The notes beneath the pieces are model-generated. The model did no database searches, was not told the DNA's origin, and was given only the letters and a program-made list of their open reading frames with translations. Shown one piece after another: positions 25,181 through 33,883 of a stretch of 64,000 nt of DNA. A program made the translations under genes and the position numbers. The number at the start of each line of letters is the position of its first letter. The first letter of the stretch is position 1. Source of the stretch: Psococerastis gibbosa (lineage: Eukaryota > Arthropoda > Insecta > Psocodea > Psocidae). The stretch covers positions 1,364,001 through 1,428,000 of the forward strand of contig OZ020488.1 of the NCBI GenBank assembly GCA_963971405.1. The letters run 5' to 3'.

Positions 25181-25482
25181 TACTGTGCCGTTTAGTATTA
25201 ACTTATTCCTGGGGTTAAAAATACACACAAAACAATTTTGAGTAACACTTTCCACTGTAACATTACCTTGTTTAAATTTTTAATCCTATTGTAAACTCTC
25301 GATTTGCATTTTGCAGTAACAACAGAGAGATTTACACAGTGCGTAAATTTTTCAACTCCAGTAGGCCTACTATGCCGTTTAGTATTAGGCCTAACTTATT
25401 CTTGGGGTTAAAAATGTAAACAAATTTATTTTGAATAGAACTTTCCGCTCTAAAATTATCTTGTTTACATTTTTAATCCCAG
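25181..25482 (+). repeat. Two-unit direct repeat, each unit a foldback
   Basis: Unit 1 (about 25181-25290) and unit 2 (about 25368-25482) both begin TACTRTGCCGTTTAGTATTA and contain TGGGGTTAAAAAT facing ATTTTTAATCC. Each unit is therefore itself an imperfect inverted repeat. Spacing between units is about 187 bp. No coding sequence. Confidence 0.7.
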
Positions 25483-25660
25483 GTTAAGATTAAATATAAT
25501 TATTGCCATAATGCCATCGCAGGCCCGCTGGTCGCACTATACAACTATACCATCCAATGTTAATTCAATAAAGGATTCAAATTATGCGAAGAGCGAAGAG
25601 ATAAAATCATAGCAGTTGCAAATAAGACGACACAAATCTAGTGGATTTCCAAATTATTGT

Positions 25661-25662
<2 letters not shown>

Positions 25663-25700
<38 letters not shown>
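25663..25700. repeat. (AT)19 microsatellite
   Basis: Nineteen uninterrupted AT dinucleotides. Confidence 0.97.
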
Positions 25701-25703
<3 letters not shown>

Positions 25704-28540
25704 ATATGCTTATACGGATTAAGACAAAATAGACCAATGAACAAATGACCAATAAATCCCTGACAAAGAGCTGTAGCAGCTGTACACAGTCTTTCATCGT
25801 ATTATGCACCGACCACAACCCATCATACGAGTGATAATGTCTGATGAAAACAGTTTTAAATTAACATTCAAACATTCGAGAGTATTCAAAAATTTGGTTT
25901 TGCTTATCTTATTAAAGGCCTTTAAAGTTTTAAAAACAGACTTCAACATTTTAGATCCATAATCCTGCCATGCAAAAGTCAAAGAACAGTAAACTCCCAT
26001 ACGAAACGCAACCCATTAGCATTCCAATCCACAAAATATTCCGCTGCCATTATAATGCCTTGCAACAACCTGTATGCGAAATATGCAGTACATTCCCAAT
26101 GATACATAATATAGGAGATCGTGGAACTAATAACAGCTCTCGCGCCTCCTAATGACATCTTGCGGATAATAATACCAACTACTAGTAACACAATATGCCC
26201 TTATCTAGCCCTTGACCTTTCTGCAACCTTCACAGCTCTGTGTAGGACGTCGGTGAAATAGATCACCTTGGAGAGACATAAGCATCATTTGGGTGATGAT
26301 CGGTCCAAGAATAATGACGACGTTGACGTCAAGACTTTTCCACGTCAGAGACTTGTCTCCGACGTCCCCACTCGAAACCTAGTCGAACTAGTTGAAGCCG
26401 CAACAAGAAGAGAGATTAGGAATTAGAACATCTTCCTCGCTTCGTTTGTGCAGTTCAAATTTTACCGCAACATAGACATTGGAGAAACATTGCCAATAAA
26501 ATGATAAAAACTTCTCACTTCTCCACTGGCCACTTCATTCCTATTCAGACCTAAGAATAATAACGATGTCGACGTCAAATGCTTTTTGAGAGTCCGGGAA
26601 TAGTCCCACCAAAGAAAATGATGTGGCAGTCGGTCAATTATACAGTCCGTGTAAATTATACGGTGCCAAACTGCGGTGCGCTCACTCAAGTGGGCAGTAA
26701 CGCAAATGTCTCGCGCGTGCTGTTTAATGGTCACCTACACCAGTTTTCACGGTTGGCGTGCGATGGCGCTGCTTGTCAAGTTAATTGCGGATTAGCTACG
26801 CAGTCGCAATATCGGCTGAGATTTTCGTTTAGCGGGTGGTTACTCGATTAAATTAATAGCCTGACAAGTAGTCTGTAATGTAGGTCAAATTTGTTATGAG
26901 GACATGCATTTTGTAGAGATATTCCTGGCTGACTGACATTAGCATAACGCGGATAATAAACATTTTACATAATTTACAAATTCTCTAAGAAAATGAAAAG
27001 TTGTTATACATGTTGTATATTTGTACTGGTAGATTCCCATTTCCCTACACCTCTTCCAGCTGAGTTTTTCTAAAGTCCTGGTCCCTATCCAGAGCAACTA
27101 AGCTTAAAATATACAAGGCACTAATTAGACCGAAGCCGAAGCTTGACTGATAACTGCCGCTGATGCCACGAGACTATGAGTAAATTCCATTGTAAGGCGC
27201 ACATACGGAACCAATAAAGAGACTCTTTGGTGGAATGCGACCTGCGGAAGATGTCAGGGCGGCTTGGCAGACCAAAGACCGGCATGTCTACTCATTGTCT
27301 AGAGAAAAGCCAACAATCCAATCAAAAGTGTAATACGAGAAACCGCAGAGCATCTAATTTCCCAAGACAACGAGGAAAAATAATTGCCCCTCAGCTACCG
27401 CAGCATTAGGCATTAGCAGACAACATAGATAAAGATATAAAGTTAAACGTTTATGGAACAAAGAGTATTGGTTGTGCAGGTTGTTTCCAGCGAGTGCACA
27501 CGTCGGAACAAGTCTCGACAGGGGATTATTACGTGTCAAAGCGCTTGACTTTTTAATTACAGAGACCAACCCATAGCCACAAGACCATTGATCACACTTA
27601 CGCTCTCTGTCAATCATACACGTCTTTATCCATGCCGTTTGAATGGCGAGTCCCCCTCCCGACTAGTTAGGATATGCCCGTCTGTTTTGATTAGGTGAAT
27701 GAATAATTTGCGGTGTTGTTATCGCCGTGTACAAAACGCCCGGAACAGATAGACATATGTGTTTTAGTGTCGAATATAAAGATGATTTTGGCAATGTTTC
27801 GAAAGTTCTCAATGAAAACTCATCGAGAATGTAAGCTTTTAATCATTGCGACAAATTTTTGACATTGTGGTATTTCAATGCAGGACATAAAAACAAAAAC
27901 CCTGAAGTATGAGTATTAATTACCGAAGGGGATATGTTAGAGACACCAATCTAAATTTTGGAGTTTACTCCTTAAGAATCGATGCTCATGTTTAGAGGCC
28001 CGGTACAAGAATTATATGAGGGGTGATCGCAGATCGCGTTACGTTTTCATGTAACGTTTCGTGCGCAACCTATTGTGCGCAGCTTCAAACAAATGCCACC
28101 TCGGCAGGGGGCCCAACAACATCTGGCCCTACAGGTACCTATTGTGTATTTCTGTTCAATACACGTTTTGATTGATTCATTGATTGATTGACGTATACAT
28201 GAGCATGTGCGATTTGTATTTATTGGATATTGAATTATTTATGTAGTTTATATAAATATATATAAACTACATATATAATCAGATATATGTATTTAATCTA
28301 ATATGAATTATAAAGCGCATTCCACGATAAATAGACAACTTTTTAACCTAACCAAAAATTATTATTTTTTCGATATCTATAATTTCCTCATGGTTATTAC
28401 AATTATTGTTTATTTATTTTATGAATAATTTCAATAATAATAATAATAAGCAATTAGACAATATTATCTGATTAATCAATGATATTTTTTCTATATCATA
28501 ATGTTTTTATAAAATTTTCTTTCAAAAAGTTTTATTTTTT

Positions 28541-28546
28541 AGCATT
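28541..28546. repeat. Left target-site duplication of the Polinton (AGCATT)
   Basis: The hexamer AGCATT directly precedes the 5'-AG of the element and is repeated immediately after its terminal CT at 43873-43878. A 6-bp duplication is the known Maverick/Polinton integration footprint. Confidence 0.93.
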
Positions 28547-28562
28547 AGTAGTATAGAAAGGG

Positions 28563-28925
28563 CGGTTCTGGCACAAAATCCCAGCTATCCCATCTATCCC
28601 ACCCCGTCGTGCTATCCCCCGCGGGTGGTCTATCTATTTTTGTGTGTTATCCCTCGTGGGTGGTCTGAGGTTCTGGCACAAATCCCACCCCCCGTCGAGC
28701 TATCCCATCTATCCCACCCCGTCGTGCTATCCCCCGCGGGTGGTCTATCTATTTTTGCGTGTTGTCCCTCGTGGGTGGTCTGAGGTTCTGGCGCTTACCC
28801 CACCCCCTGTCGAGCTACCCATCTACCCCCCCCCCCCGTCATGCTACCCCTCGCGGATGGTCTGAGGTTCTGGCGCTTATCCCCCCCCCCCCATCGAGAC
28901 CCGTGGGTGGTCTTTCTATGGCCCT
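28563..28925 (+). repeat. Subterminal minisatellite in left TIR
   Basis: Four imperfect units start with GGTTCTGGC and carry CCCGCGGGTGGTC or CCTCGCGGATGGTC-like blocks separated by poly(C). Unit length is about 108-115 bp in the first two and shorter later. The mirror image lies at 43494-43856. The block CCTCGCGGACAGTC in the downstream cassettes is related. Such subterminal arrays may be binding sites for the element's replication or integration proteins; that is inference. Confidence 0.85.
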
Positions 28926-29292
28926 ATGATTGTTTTTTTTTTTGTATAATTACTAATTTGTGAGACACAGAGTTATATTTTTTTTTTTTTTTTATTTTTA
29001 TTTTTTTTTTTTAATGGTGTTAATTGAATTAAAACATTTCTTTCTTCTTCTTTCTTCTTCGTGGGTGGTCTTTGTACCCCGCCGTGCTTATCCCGTTGTC
29101 TATCTATCTCTGTACCAGGTGGGTGGTCTATGACGCACCCCCCCCCCCTCCCCGTACAGCGTACATCTAGAATGTTCCAAATGTGTCGTTACAAAAGGCA
29201 TCGCCTTGGGTTGAGGAGCTTAGTTGAAGCCAAACCTTCATTCAAGACTCAAGTAATACCACTTTATAAGTAAAATTGTATAATCTTACAAC

Positions 29293-29598
29293 ATGACATC
29301 TCTATTCAATAAAGTTAATGCCATCAACCAAGTAGCCGGGCCTACCATACCAATGCGAAAACTAGTGATTGGAGTTAAATACCTAATATTGAAAATAGTG
29401 CAAATCGAAAAAACAGAATATGGACCAGCTGTAAAAGTCATACTGCGAGGATTGGAAAAAGAAGTCGTGGAATGTTTTGTGCCTCAACAATATCTGCCAG
29501 CCTTTCAACAAAGTGAAGTTACTCCAGGAGCTGAGATGTATCTTATCGTTTCAAGCCATCGGGGAAAAAATAGTGTCAACCTACAGATCATAGAATGA
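29293..29598 (+). CDS. 101-aa TIR protein, possible OB-fold ssDNA-binding protein (left copy)
   Basis: An intact 101-residue frame lies entirely inside the left TIR, so an identical copy exists at 43124-42819 on the other strand. It has the pattern GVKYLILKIVQIEKTEYGPA followed by a short VKVILRG strand and FVPQQYLPAF. This resembles small proteins common in arthropod Polintons and related repeats, whose 'TKYG...VFLP' pattern is suggestive of an OB-like, nucleic-acid-binding barrel. I infer a DNA-binding role in replication, but there is no catalytic motif to confirm it. The start follows a conserved leader, also found upstream of the polymerase gene. There is no signal peptide or membrane segment. 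Confidence 0.7.
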   Translation: MTSLFNKVNAINQVAGPTIPMRKLVIGVKYLILKIVQIEKTEYGPAVKVILRGLEKEVVECFVPQQYLPAFQQSEVTPGAEMYLIVSSHRGKNSVNLQIIE

Positions 29599-29873
29599 AT
29601 ATTTCATGATGTATTATTATTGTAAACTACAGAAATAATGTAAATATATGAATAATTTCTATATATATTTTTGTTCTTGTTTTATTAATTTCATAACTAG
29701 TTTTAAGCTTACAGTTAGATGATGATGAGTATTAAAAACTAATGTTTGAAAGAAACAAGCTATTGCTTCAGTCATAATCGAGTACTTGAACGGTGAAGGG
29801 TTATCATAATCATAGACTATGAAATGATGTAAATCAAATAATTAAACGAGTACATTAGCTAATTTTAATAAAT

Positions 29874-30250
29874 CTATCCGAAGCATAGGTTTATGGGAAG
29901 TATTGATTTGGTAAATAGTTAACCGTGTGCAGGTTCAAACCTGTTGTGAATCACCAGGTGCATATAACTCTGTACAGCCGTCTAATGGTTCAGACAAACA
30001 ACACATTAATAAATCTACCCCTCGCGGACAGTCCATTGTAAGCTAATGTGATTTTTGTTTTCGTAAATCTATCCAACACTTATATTGAAGGGAAGTATTG
30101 ATTTGGTAAACAGAGTGCAGGTTCAAACCTGTTGTGAATCACCAGGTGCATATAACTCTGTACAGCCGTCTAATGGTTCAAACAAACAAGCCATTAATAA
30201 ATCTACCCCTCGCTGACAGTCCATTGTAAGCTAAAGTGATTTTTGTTTTT
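29874..30250 (+). promoter_or_regulatory. Two tandem ~188-bp leader cassettes (left TIR)
   Basis: Two units of about 188 bp share the order GGAAGTATTGATTTGGTAAA, GTGCAGGTTCAAACCTG, TCACCAGGTGCATATAACTC, TACAGCCGTCTAATGGTTCA, CTACCCCTCGC-GACAGTCC and GATTTTTGTTTT. They end about 30 bp before the ATG of the 233-aa gene. The same cassettes occur inverted in the right TIR and again, diverged, upstream of the polymerase at 41503-41765. Their position before every early-type gene suggests promoter modules; CATATAAC could serve as a TATA-like box. Function is inferred. Confidence 0.6.
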
Positions 30251-30277
30251 GCATCAGTTGCAATCGGTCGTTAGAAA

Positions 30278-30979
30278 ATGAAGGGTGTCTTTACCACATA
30301 TTATCCGCTTCGTGATGGACAAAGTGTTATTGTTGGATTACAATTAAAAACATCAGAATTCGAAGTATACGTCGTAGTTGTTGATAAAGATCAGGAAATT
30401 GTATTCAATATGATTGAATGGGAGTTCTGGTGTGCAACATTACCATTATTTCGATTATATCTCCGTAAGAAAACAGTGTGCTACAACGGAAATATACTAT
30501 GGACACCTAATTTCATCAAATCAAACCTGACGATGATGTTAACGAATGATAATGAATTGGAAGTGAAGTCTCCATCATCACACATTAAGCTATCTAGAGT
30601 AAATATTGAGAACATACAAGCATTGAAAGCTATTCTTCATATTGTATGCTGTGAGTTGGAGGAGAAGAAGATGCAGGCTAACTTCCACTTAAAAAATATC
30701 TTGAAAGACGTATACATGGACTTGGAAACAGATGACGTTTCAATGGAAGCTTTTTTACAGTTTGTGCAATCACCAACTCCAATAGTAGCAACTATCGAGG
30801 ATGTTCGTTGTAAACTAGTGTCGAAGAAGTATCGAAATCAATCAAATCGTATATATTTAGAAATTATAACCATCTATGAAAATGAATTGTGCTCTGTGAT
30901 ACTTAAGCACTGGTTGGAGCGACCTCAAGTCAGTATGAACCAGACTGTTGAACATGATGAAACCGCTGGGAATAGTTGA
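30278..30979 (+). CDS. 233-aa unknown Polinton protein spanning the TIR boundary
   Basis: The intact frame starts at an ATG directly after the leader cassettes. Residues 1-79 lie in the left TIR and residues 80-233 in unique sequence, so the gene straddles the repeat boundary. I do not recognise the family. The N-terminal part is beta-rich in appearance (VGLQLKTSEFEVYVVVVDKD, FNMIEWEFW); the C-terminal part is charged and helical. A truncated chimeric copy occurs in the right TIR (42139-41822) and a 5' remnant before the polymerase (41469-41341). The stop overlaps the next gene's start by about 23-26 bp. It is probably accessory and co-expressed with the 30954 gene. Confidence 0.75.
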   Translation: MKGVFTTYYPLRDGQSVIVGLQLKTSEFEVYVVVVDKDQEIVFNMIEWEFWCATLPLFRLYLRKKTVCYNGNILWTPNFIKSNLTMMLTNDNELEVKSPSSHIKLSRVNIENIQALKAILHIVCCELEEKKMQANFHLKNILKDVYMDLETDDVSMEAFLQFVQSPTPIVATIEDVRCKLVSKKYRNQSNRIYLEIITIYENELCSVILKHWLERPQVSMNQTVEHDETAGNS

Positions 30980-31451
30980 GTTTCAAGGTTTCAAAGATAA
31001 TGAAAACAATTTCATCATCAAAGAATTGGCTATGGGCTCTGCATACGATGACCAGTATGAGCATTGGTTTTTCCGTCCACCCTTTCCATTCGCCAATCTT
31101 ACAGCTCAAGTAAAAAGCAGCAACACATGGAGCACAAATAATCTCCATAAACTTCGTTGGGAAGAGGGGAACGTGAACTACATTTGGCTAAAGAACATTT
31201 TACTTGAGTTTGCTAATCAGTATACTAGAATTGCTACTAAAGGAGGAGAGAAGCAAGTATGGCTTGCAGGAATACTAGAACGTGTTGTATATGACTTGGA
31301 CTCTGTGGTTCTGGCAAGTTTTCAGAAGTTACCACCTGTAGAAGCTAAACAATGCATTCACACGGGAAACTGCGCGTTGATAAATTTGAAGAAACTACAG
31401 AAATGGTTTCAAGATGTCTATTGTTTCATTGATCATGATGAGGTTGATTAA
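30954..31451 (+). CDS. Uncharacterised Polinton protein, possible inactive exonuclease-like fold
   Basis: About 165 residues starting at the ATG at 30954 or 30957 (the frame is open slightly upstream from a TTG). Motifs read as VEFQGFKDNENNFIIKELA, HWFFRPPFPFANL, KGGEKQVWLAGIL, VYDLDS and CIHTGNCALINLKKL.KWF. From memory of the pattern this matches a family of uncharacterised proteins abundant in arthropod genomes. The 'V.D.QGF...KE' opening followed by a wide-spaced C-terminal block is reminiscent of RNase H-fold exonucleases lacking catalytic acids, which is a guess. It overlaps the preceding gene by a few tens of bases and is convergent with the integrase; an AATAAA at about 31453 directly follows the stop. 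Confidence 0.7.
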   Translation: MMKPLGIVEFQGFKDNENNFIIKELAMGSAYDDQYEHWFFRPPFPFANLTAQVKSSNTWSTNNLHKLRWEEGNVNYIWLKNILLEFANQYTRIATKGGEKQVWLAGILERVVYDLDSVVLASFQKLPPVEAKQCIHTGNCALINLKKLQKWFQDVYCFIDHDEVD

Positions 31452-31464
31452 AATAAAGTTATAT

Positions 31465-32379
31465 TTATAAAATATCAGTTTTATTAATCCATGTAGGTTT
31501 CGGGAAACCAAGCCATTTCACATATAATTTATCCTTAGATTTTTTCAAAACTTTCTCCACCAAATATACATCTGGATGCTTGGTTTTCTGCAACTCTTCC
31601 ATATACCATGAGCCCAAGATGGGTTCGCCATCCATAGCCTCAAGGAGATAGGTGGTAGGTCGAGTAGGTTGTACTAGACGCACGCGAAATACTTCTGTAG
31701 ACCAGTTCGGTTGGTAACCCTTCTCAAATAAGGCTTTTTGCTTGCTGATTCTGACAGGATCACCCTCTTGAAATTTCTGTTTGATAGTACCTTTCACATC
31801 AACAGCATTATACATGGATAATAATTTTGCTTCATGTTCTTCTCGCACATCAGCAGGACACATGTTAATCGTCCTATGCTTGGTAGTGTTATATTGTTGC
31901 ACTAGACGAGGTAGTAAATGCAACCACTTATAATTTCCCTGCAAGCTGAATTCCTTCCACATTCGATTTTTCAGAGTGCGATTCCAGCGTTCAATAATTG
32001 AAGCTTTCAGTGTAGAATACGTAGCATAATGATTAATGCTATATTGTTTTAGAAGACTTTTCATTCGCATGTTGAAAAATTCTAGTCCCATATCTGACTG
32101 GAGGTGAGCAGGAGCTTGTGGAGCTCTATTGAGAATTTTTATGAAAGCTTCAGTAACATTCTTCATAGATTTAGTTTTTACTGCTTCTGCATAACCGAAT
32201 TTTGTGAATGCATTTATCACTGTTAGAATATATTTATATCCTTTATTAATCCTTGAATATGGAATCATTTCCACTAGATCTGCTTGCCATAAATCATGCA
32301 TTCCTTTAAGAGTCACATGACGTCGAGGATAATTCCGTCGAGCAGGCCGATGAATTTCATCAACCAAAGCTTGCTTCAT
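31465..32379 (-). CDS. int: Retroviral-type DDE integrase with C-terminal chromodomain
   Basis: The 304-residue protein inserts the element's ends into host DNA. The catalytic core holds D34 (LWQADLVEM), D96 (LQSDMGLEF) and E130 (SIIERWNRTL), the D,D,E triad of the rve superfamily. A C-terminal chromodomain-like segment (about residues 269-304, DVYLVEKVLKKSKDKLYVKW, LGFPKPTW) probably directs target choice by chromatin binding; this arrangement is known in Polinton integrases. The N-terminal zinc-binding HHCC domain is short or absent. Its ATG overlaps the TGA of the upstream gene (ATGA, 32376-32379), so the two are co-expressed. The frame is intact, and an AATAAA is embedded near the stop. 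Confidence 0.95.
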   Translation of the reverse strand: MKQALVDEIHRPARRNYPRRHVTLKGMHDLWQADLVEMIPYSRINKGYKYILTVINAFTKFGYAEAVKTKSMKNVTEAFIKILNRAPQAPAHLQSDMGLEFFNMRMKSLLKQYSINHYATYSTLKASIIERWNRTLKNRMWKEFSLQGNYKWLHLLPRLVQQYNTTKHRTINMCPADVREEHEAKLLSMYNAVDVKGTIKQKFQEGDPVRISKQKALFEKGYQPNWSTEVFRVRLVQPTRPTTYLLEAMDGEPILGSWYMEELQKTKHPDVYLVEKVLKKSKDKLYVKWLGFPKPTWINKTDIL

Positions 32380-33074
32380 TGAATAATATTTGCTTCTCGC
32401 AATTCGCTTATAATATCAATGATTTCGTTTTGATGACTTGTATGTCCTGCAGCATGTGATGCATTAAGTAAGTGTAATCGTTCTACCAGTTCATTTGGAT
32501 CGTTCCAATACCGGTATTCACCACCAGATTTTATCCCAAATAGCTGTTTAATAATCTTTTGATATTTATAACGTTGACTGCCCCTCAGACGACCACTAGT
32601 GGTTAAATGAGCTCCAGTTCTTTCCAGCATATCTTTATAAGCTTGTAAATCTTCCGGAGTATAGTTTTCAGGCTTGTTCAAGGTTAATAATTCATATAAG
32701 CCCAATGTACCTTGCCATGTTTTATCTTCGATTGTGATTGAATCATCTTCATCATTGAAATGTACAGGGTATGAACCCAGCCTAAATATACCTTCATTAC
32801 TTCGTGTTAGTCCATAGTATGTATCAATGGTTTTCCTATTATAATGATCAGGTATAAATAAGTCTAAATATTTGCTAACTCCGGGTTTATTTATTGTTTT
32901 TTCTGGTGCTGTCTGTTTGTTCAACTCAATTAATTCTTGTAGTGGTTTCGAGACAGGTTTTAACTTTCGCTCTTGCTGAGCAGCCTCATTGTGTAGATCA
33001 CGTTTAAGATTAAGGTACTTTTGCTGCAGAGCTTTGCGTATGTTGACAATATTCTTGATAACTTTAGTATCCAT
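32376..33074 (-). CDS. Conserved Maverick/adintovirus protein of unknown function
   Basis: The 232-residue protein lies between the ATPase and integrase genes and overlaps the latter by ATGA. It has a charged, coiled-coil-prone N-terminus (about residues 10-50, KALQQKYLNLKRDL). The central block contains GTLGLYELLTLNKPENYTPE and LERTGAHL. The C-terminal block reads YRYWNDPNELVERLHLL followed by SHAAGHTSHQNEI and LREANII. This combination recurs in many animal Polintons and adintoviruses as an uncharacterised conserved protein. The GT.GL..LL segment suggests a virion or replication accessory, but no catalytic residues are apparent. Confidence 0.8.
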   Translation of the reverse strand: MDTKVIKNIVNIRKALQQKYLNLKRDLHNEAAQQERKLKPVSKPLQELIELNKQTAPEKTINKPGVSKYLDLFIPDHYNRKTIDTYYGLTRSNEGIFRLGSYPVHFNDEDDSITIEDKTWQGTLGLYELLTLNKPENYTPEDLQAYKDMLERTGAHLTTSGRLRGSQRYKYQKIIKQLFGIKSGGEYRYWNDPNELVERLHLLNASHAAGHTSHQNEIIDIISELREANIIQ

Positions 33075-33121
33075 ATCTACCTCACCGAGTCACAGTTGAA
33101 TGAATAATGATGAGTTGAGTG

Positions 33122-33817
33122 TTAAGCAGAGTTATTTATATCTTTGAAGTAGTGATCGAATCCCTGCCGATATCGTCCATCGTTTAATCCAAAATCTTTT
33201 GCAATAACTAGGAATGCATGTGACTCTTTCCATGCTTCGGCGCAGAGTTTCATGAATGTCGCTAAATCCATATCCCCCGCAACATGGTCTCTATACACAT
33301 TCTTTATATTAAGTAAATCCTGTTTGAATAGCACGATAAAATTCAAATTGTCTCGCAACAAATGTTTTGGAATAGAGGTATAGGTCTGAGTGAGATAGAA
33401 GCAATCAATCCCTTTATGACGACCCATACAGTAGACATTTCGAATTTCCGTTTGTGATTCACATGAAACATCGTCGAATATTAGCACAGAGTTAGGTTTG
33501 ATGTCAGAGAGTGGTGTAACCGAATCGCTTGACCCCGTAAAAGTCATCCCACGAATAGAATTTACATTTTTCTCAAGCTGCTGGTATTTATGTTGAAACA
33601 ATGTTTTGCAGAATAAGTATACATTTTCAAATCGTAGCCCAAACGGATGATATACCATACTGCATAGTAGGCTTGTTTTACCACAACCTGATGGCCCGCA
33701 GATTGCACCACGAATCGATCCGGGGAGTAAAGGTCCATGCTTTCTATTACTCCGTACATCTTCATCTTCTTGACTTAGAATCACACTGAACTTGTGTCTC
33801 TGTGGTACGAGCTTCAT
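33122..33817 (-). CDS. A32/FtsK-HerA-type DNA-packaging ATPase
   Basis: About 231 residues from the preferred ATG at 33817 (MKLVPQRHKF); the frame stays open to an ATG at 33871, but that would overlap the divergent PLA2 gene. Walker A is GAICGPSGCGKTSLLCSM and Walker B is SVLIFDDVS. An arginine-rich segment and the GRHKGIDCFYLTQTY block follow, matching the sensor region of viral genome-packaging ATPases. It pumps DNA into a preformed capsid. It is the first gene of a minus-strand trio (ATPase, 232-aa protein, integrase) diverging from the virion-protein cluster. The frame is intact and of usual length for Polinton ATPases. Confidence 0.93.
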   Translation of the reverse strand: MKLVPQRHKFSVILSQEDEDVRSNRKHGPLLPGSIRGAICGPSGCGKTSLLCSMVYHPFGLRFENVYLFCKTLFQHKYQQLEKNVNSIRGMTFTGSSDSVTPLSDIKPNSVLIFDDVSCESQTEIRNVYCMGRHKGIDCFYLTQTYTSIPKHLLRDNLNFIVLFKQDLLNIKNVYRDHVAGDMDLATFMKLCAEAWKESHAFLVIAKDFGLNDGRYRQGFDHYFKDINNSA

Positions 33818-33883
33818 TATATGACTGATAAAAAAGTTATAAATACCACTGTATATATGTATTTTACTCATTCACATTTGAGA

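Larger units (their letters stand above)
24095..28540. other. Non-coding stretch upstream of KLF exon, mostly unassigned
   Basis: This is likely KLF intron or upstream DNA. Contents that can be supported: a two-unit tandem repeat at 25181-25482, an (AT)19 microsatellite, a trace of LINE C-terminal coding at about 27099-27150 (ATKLKIYKALIRP), and a perfect AT-rich palindrome at about 28240-28274. GACGTTGACGTC-type phrases recur near 26320 and 26568. No gene is recognised. Confidence 0.45.
28547..30513 (+). repeat. Left terminal inverted repeat
   Basis: This 1967-bp arm matches 41904-43872 in inverse orientation, including the complete 101-aa gene, the two 188-bp cassettes and the first ~79 codons of the 233-aa gene. 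Homology stops abruptly after GGACACCTAATTT. Differences seen are mostly lengths of poly(C), poly(T) and T/A runs plus a few substitutions (for example near 28689 and 28923). It begins with minisatellite-like units. Confidence 0.95.

Noticed and set aside
27090-27420. Longer LINE or gag gene after the ATKLKIYKALIRP trace
   Set aside because: Only about 13 residues match; the Cys-containing frame downstream does not fit a zinc knuckle.
28644-28865. Open frames in the TIR minisatellite (and 43491-43775)
   Set aside because: They are read-through of C-rich repeat units; length varies with poly(C) and there is no domain.
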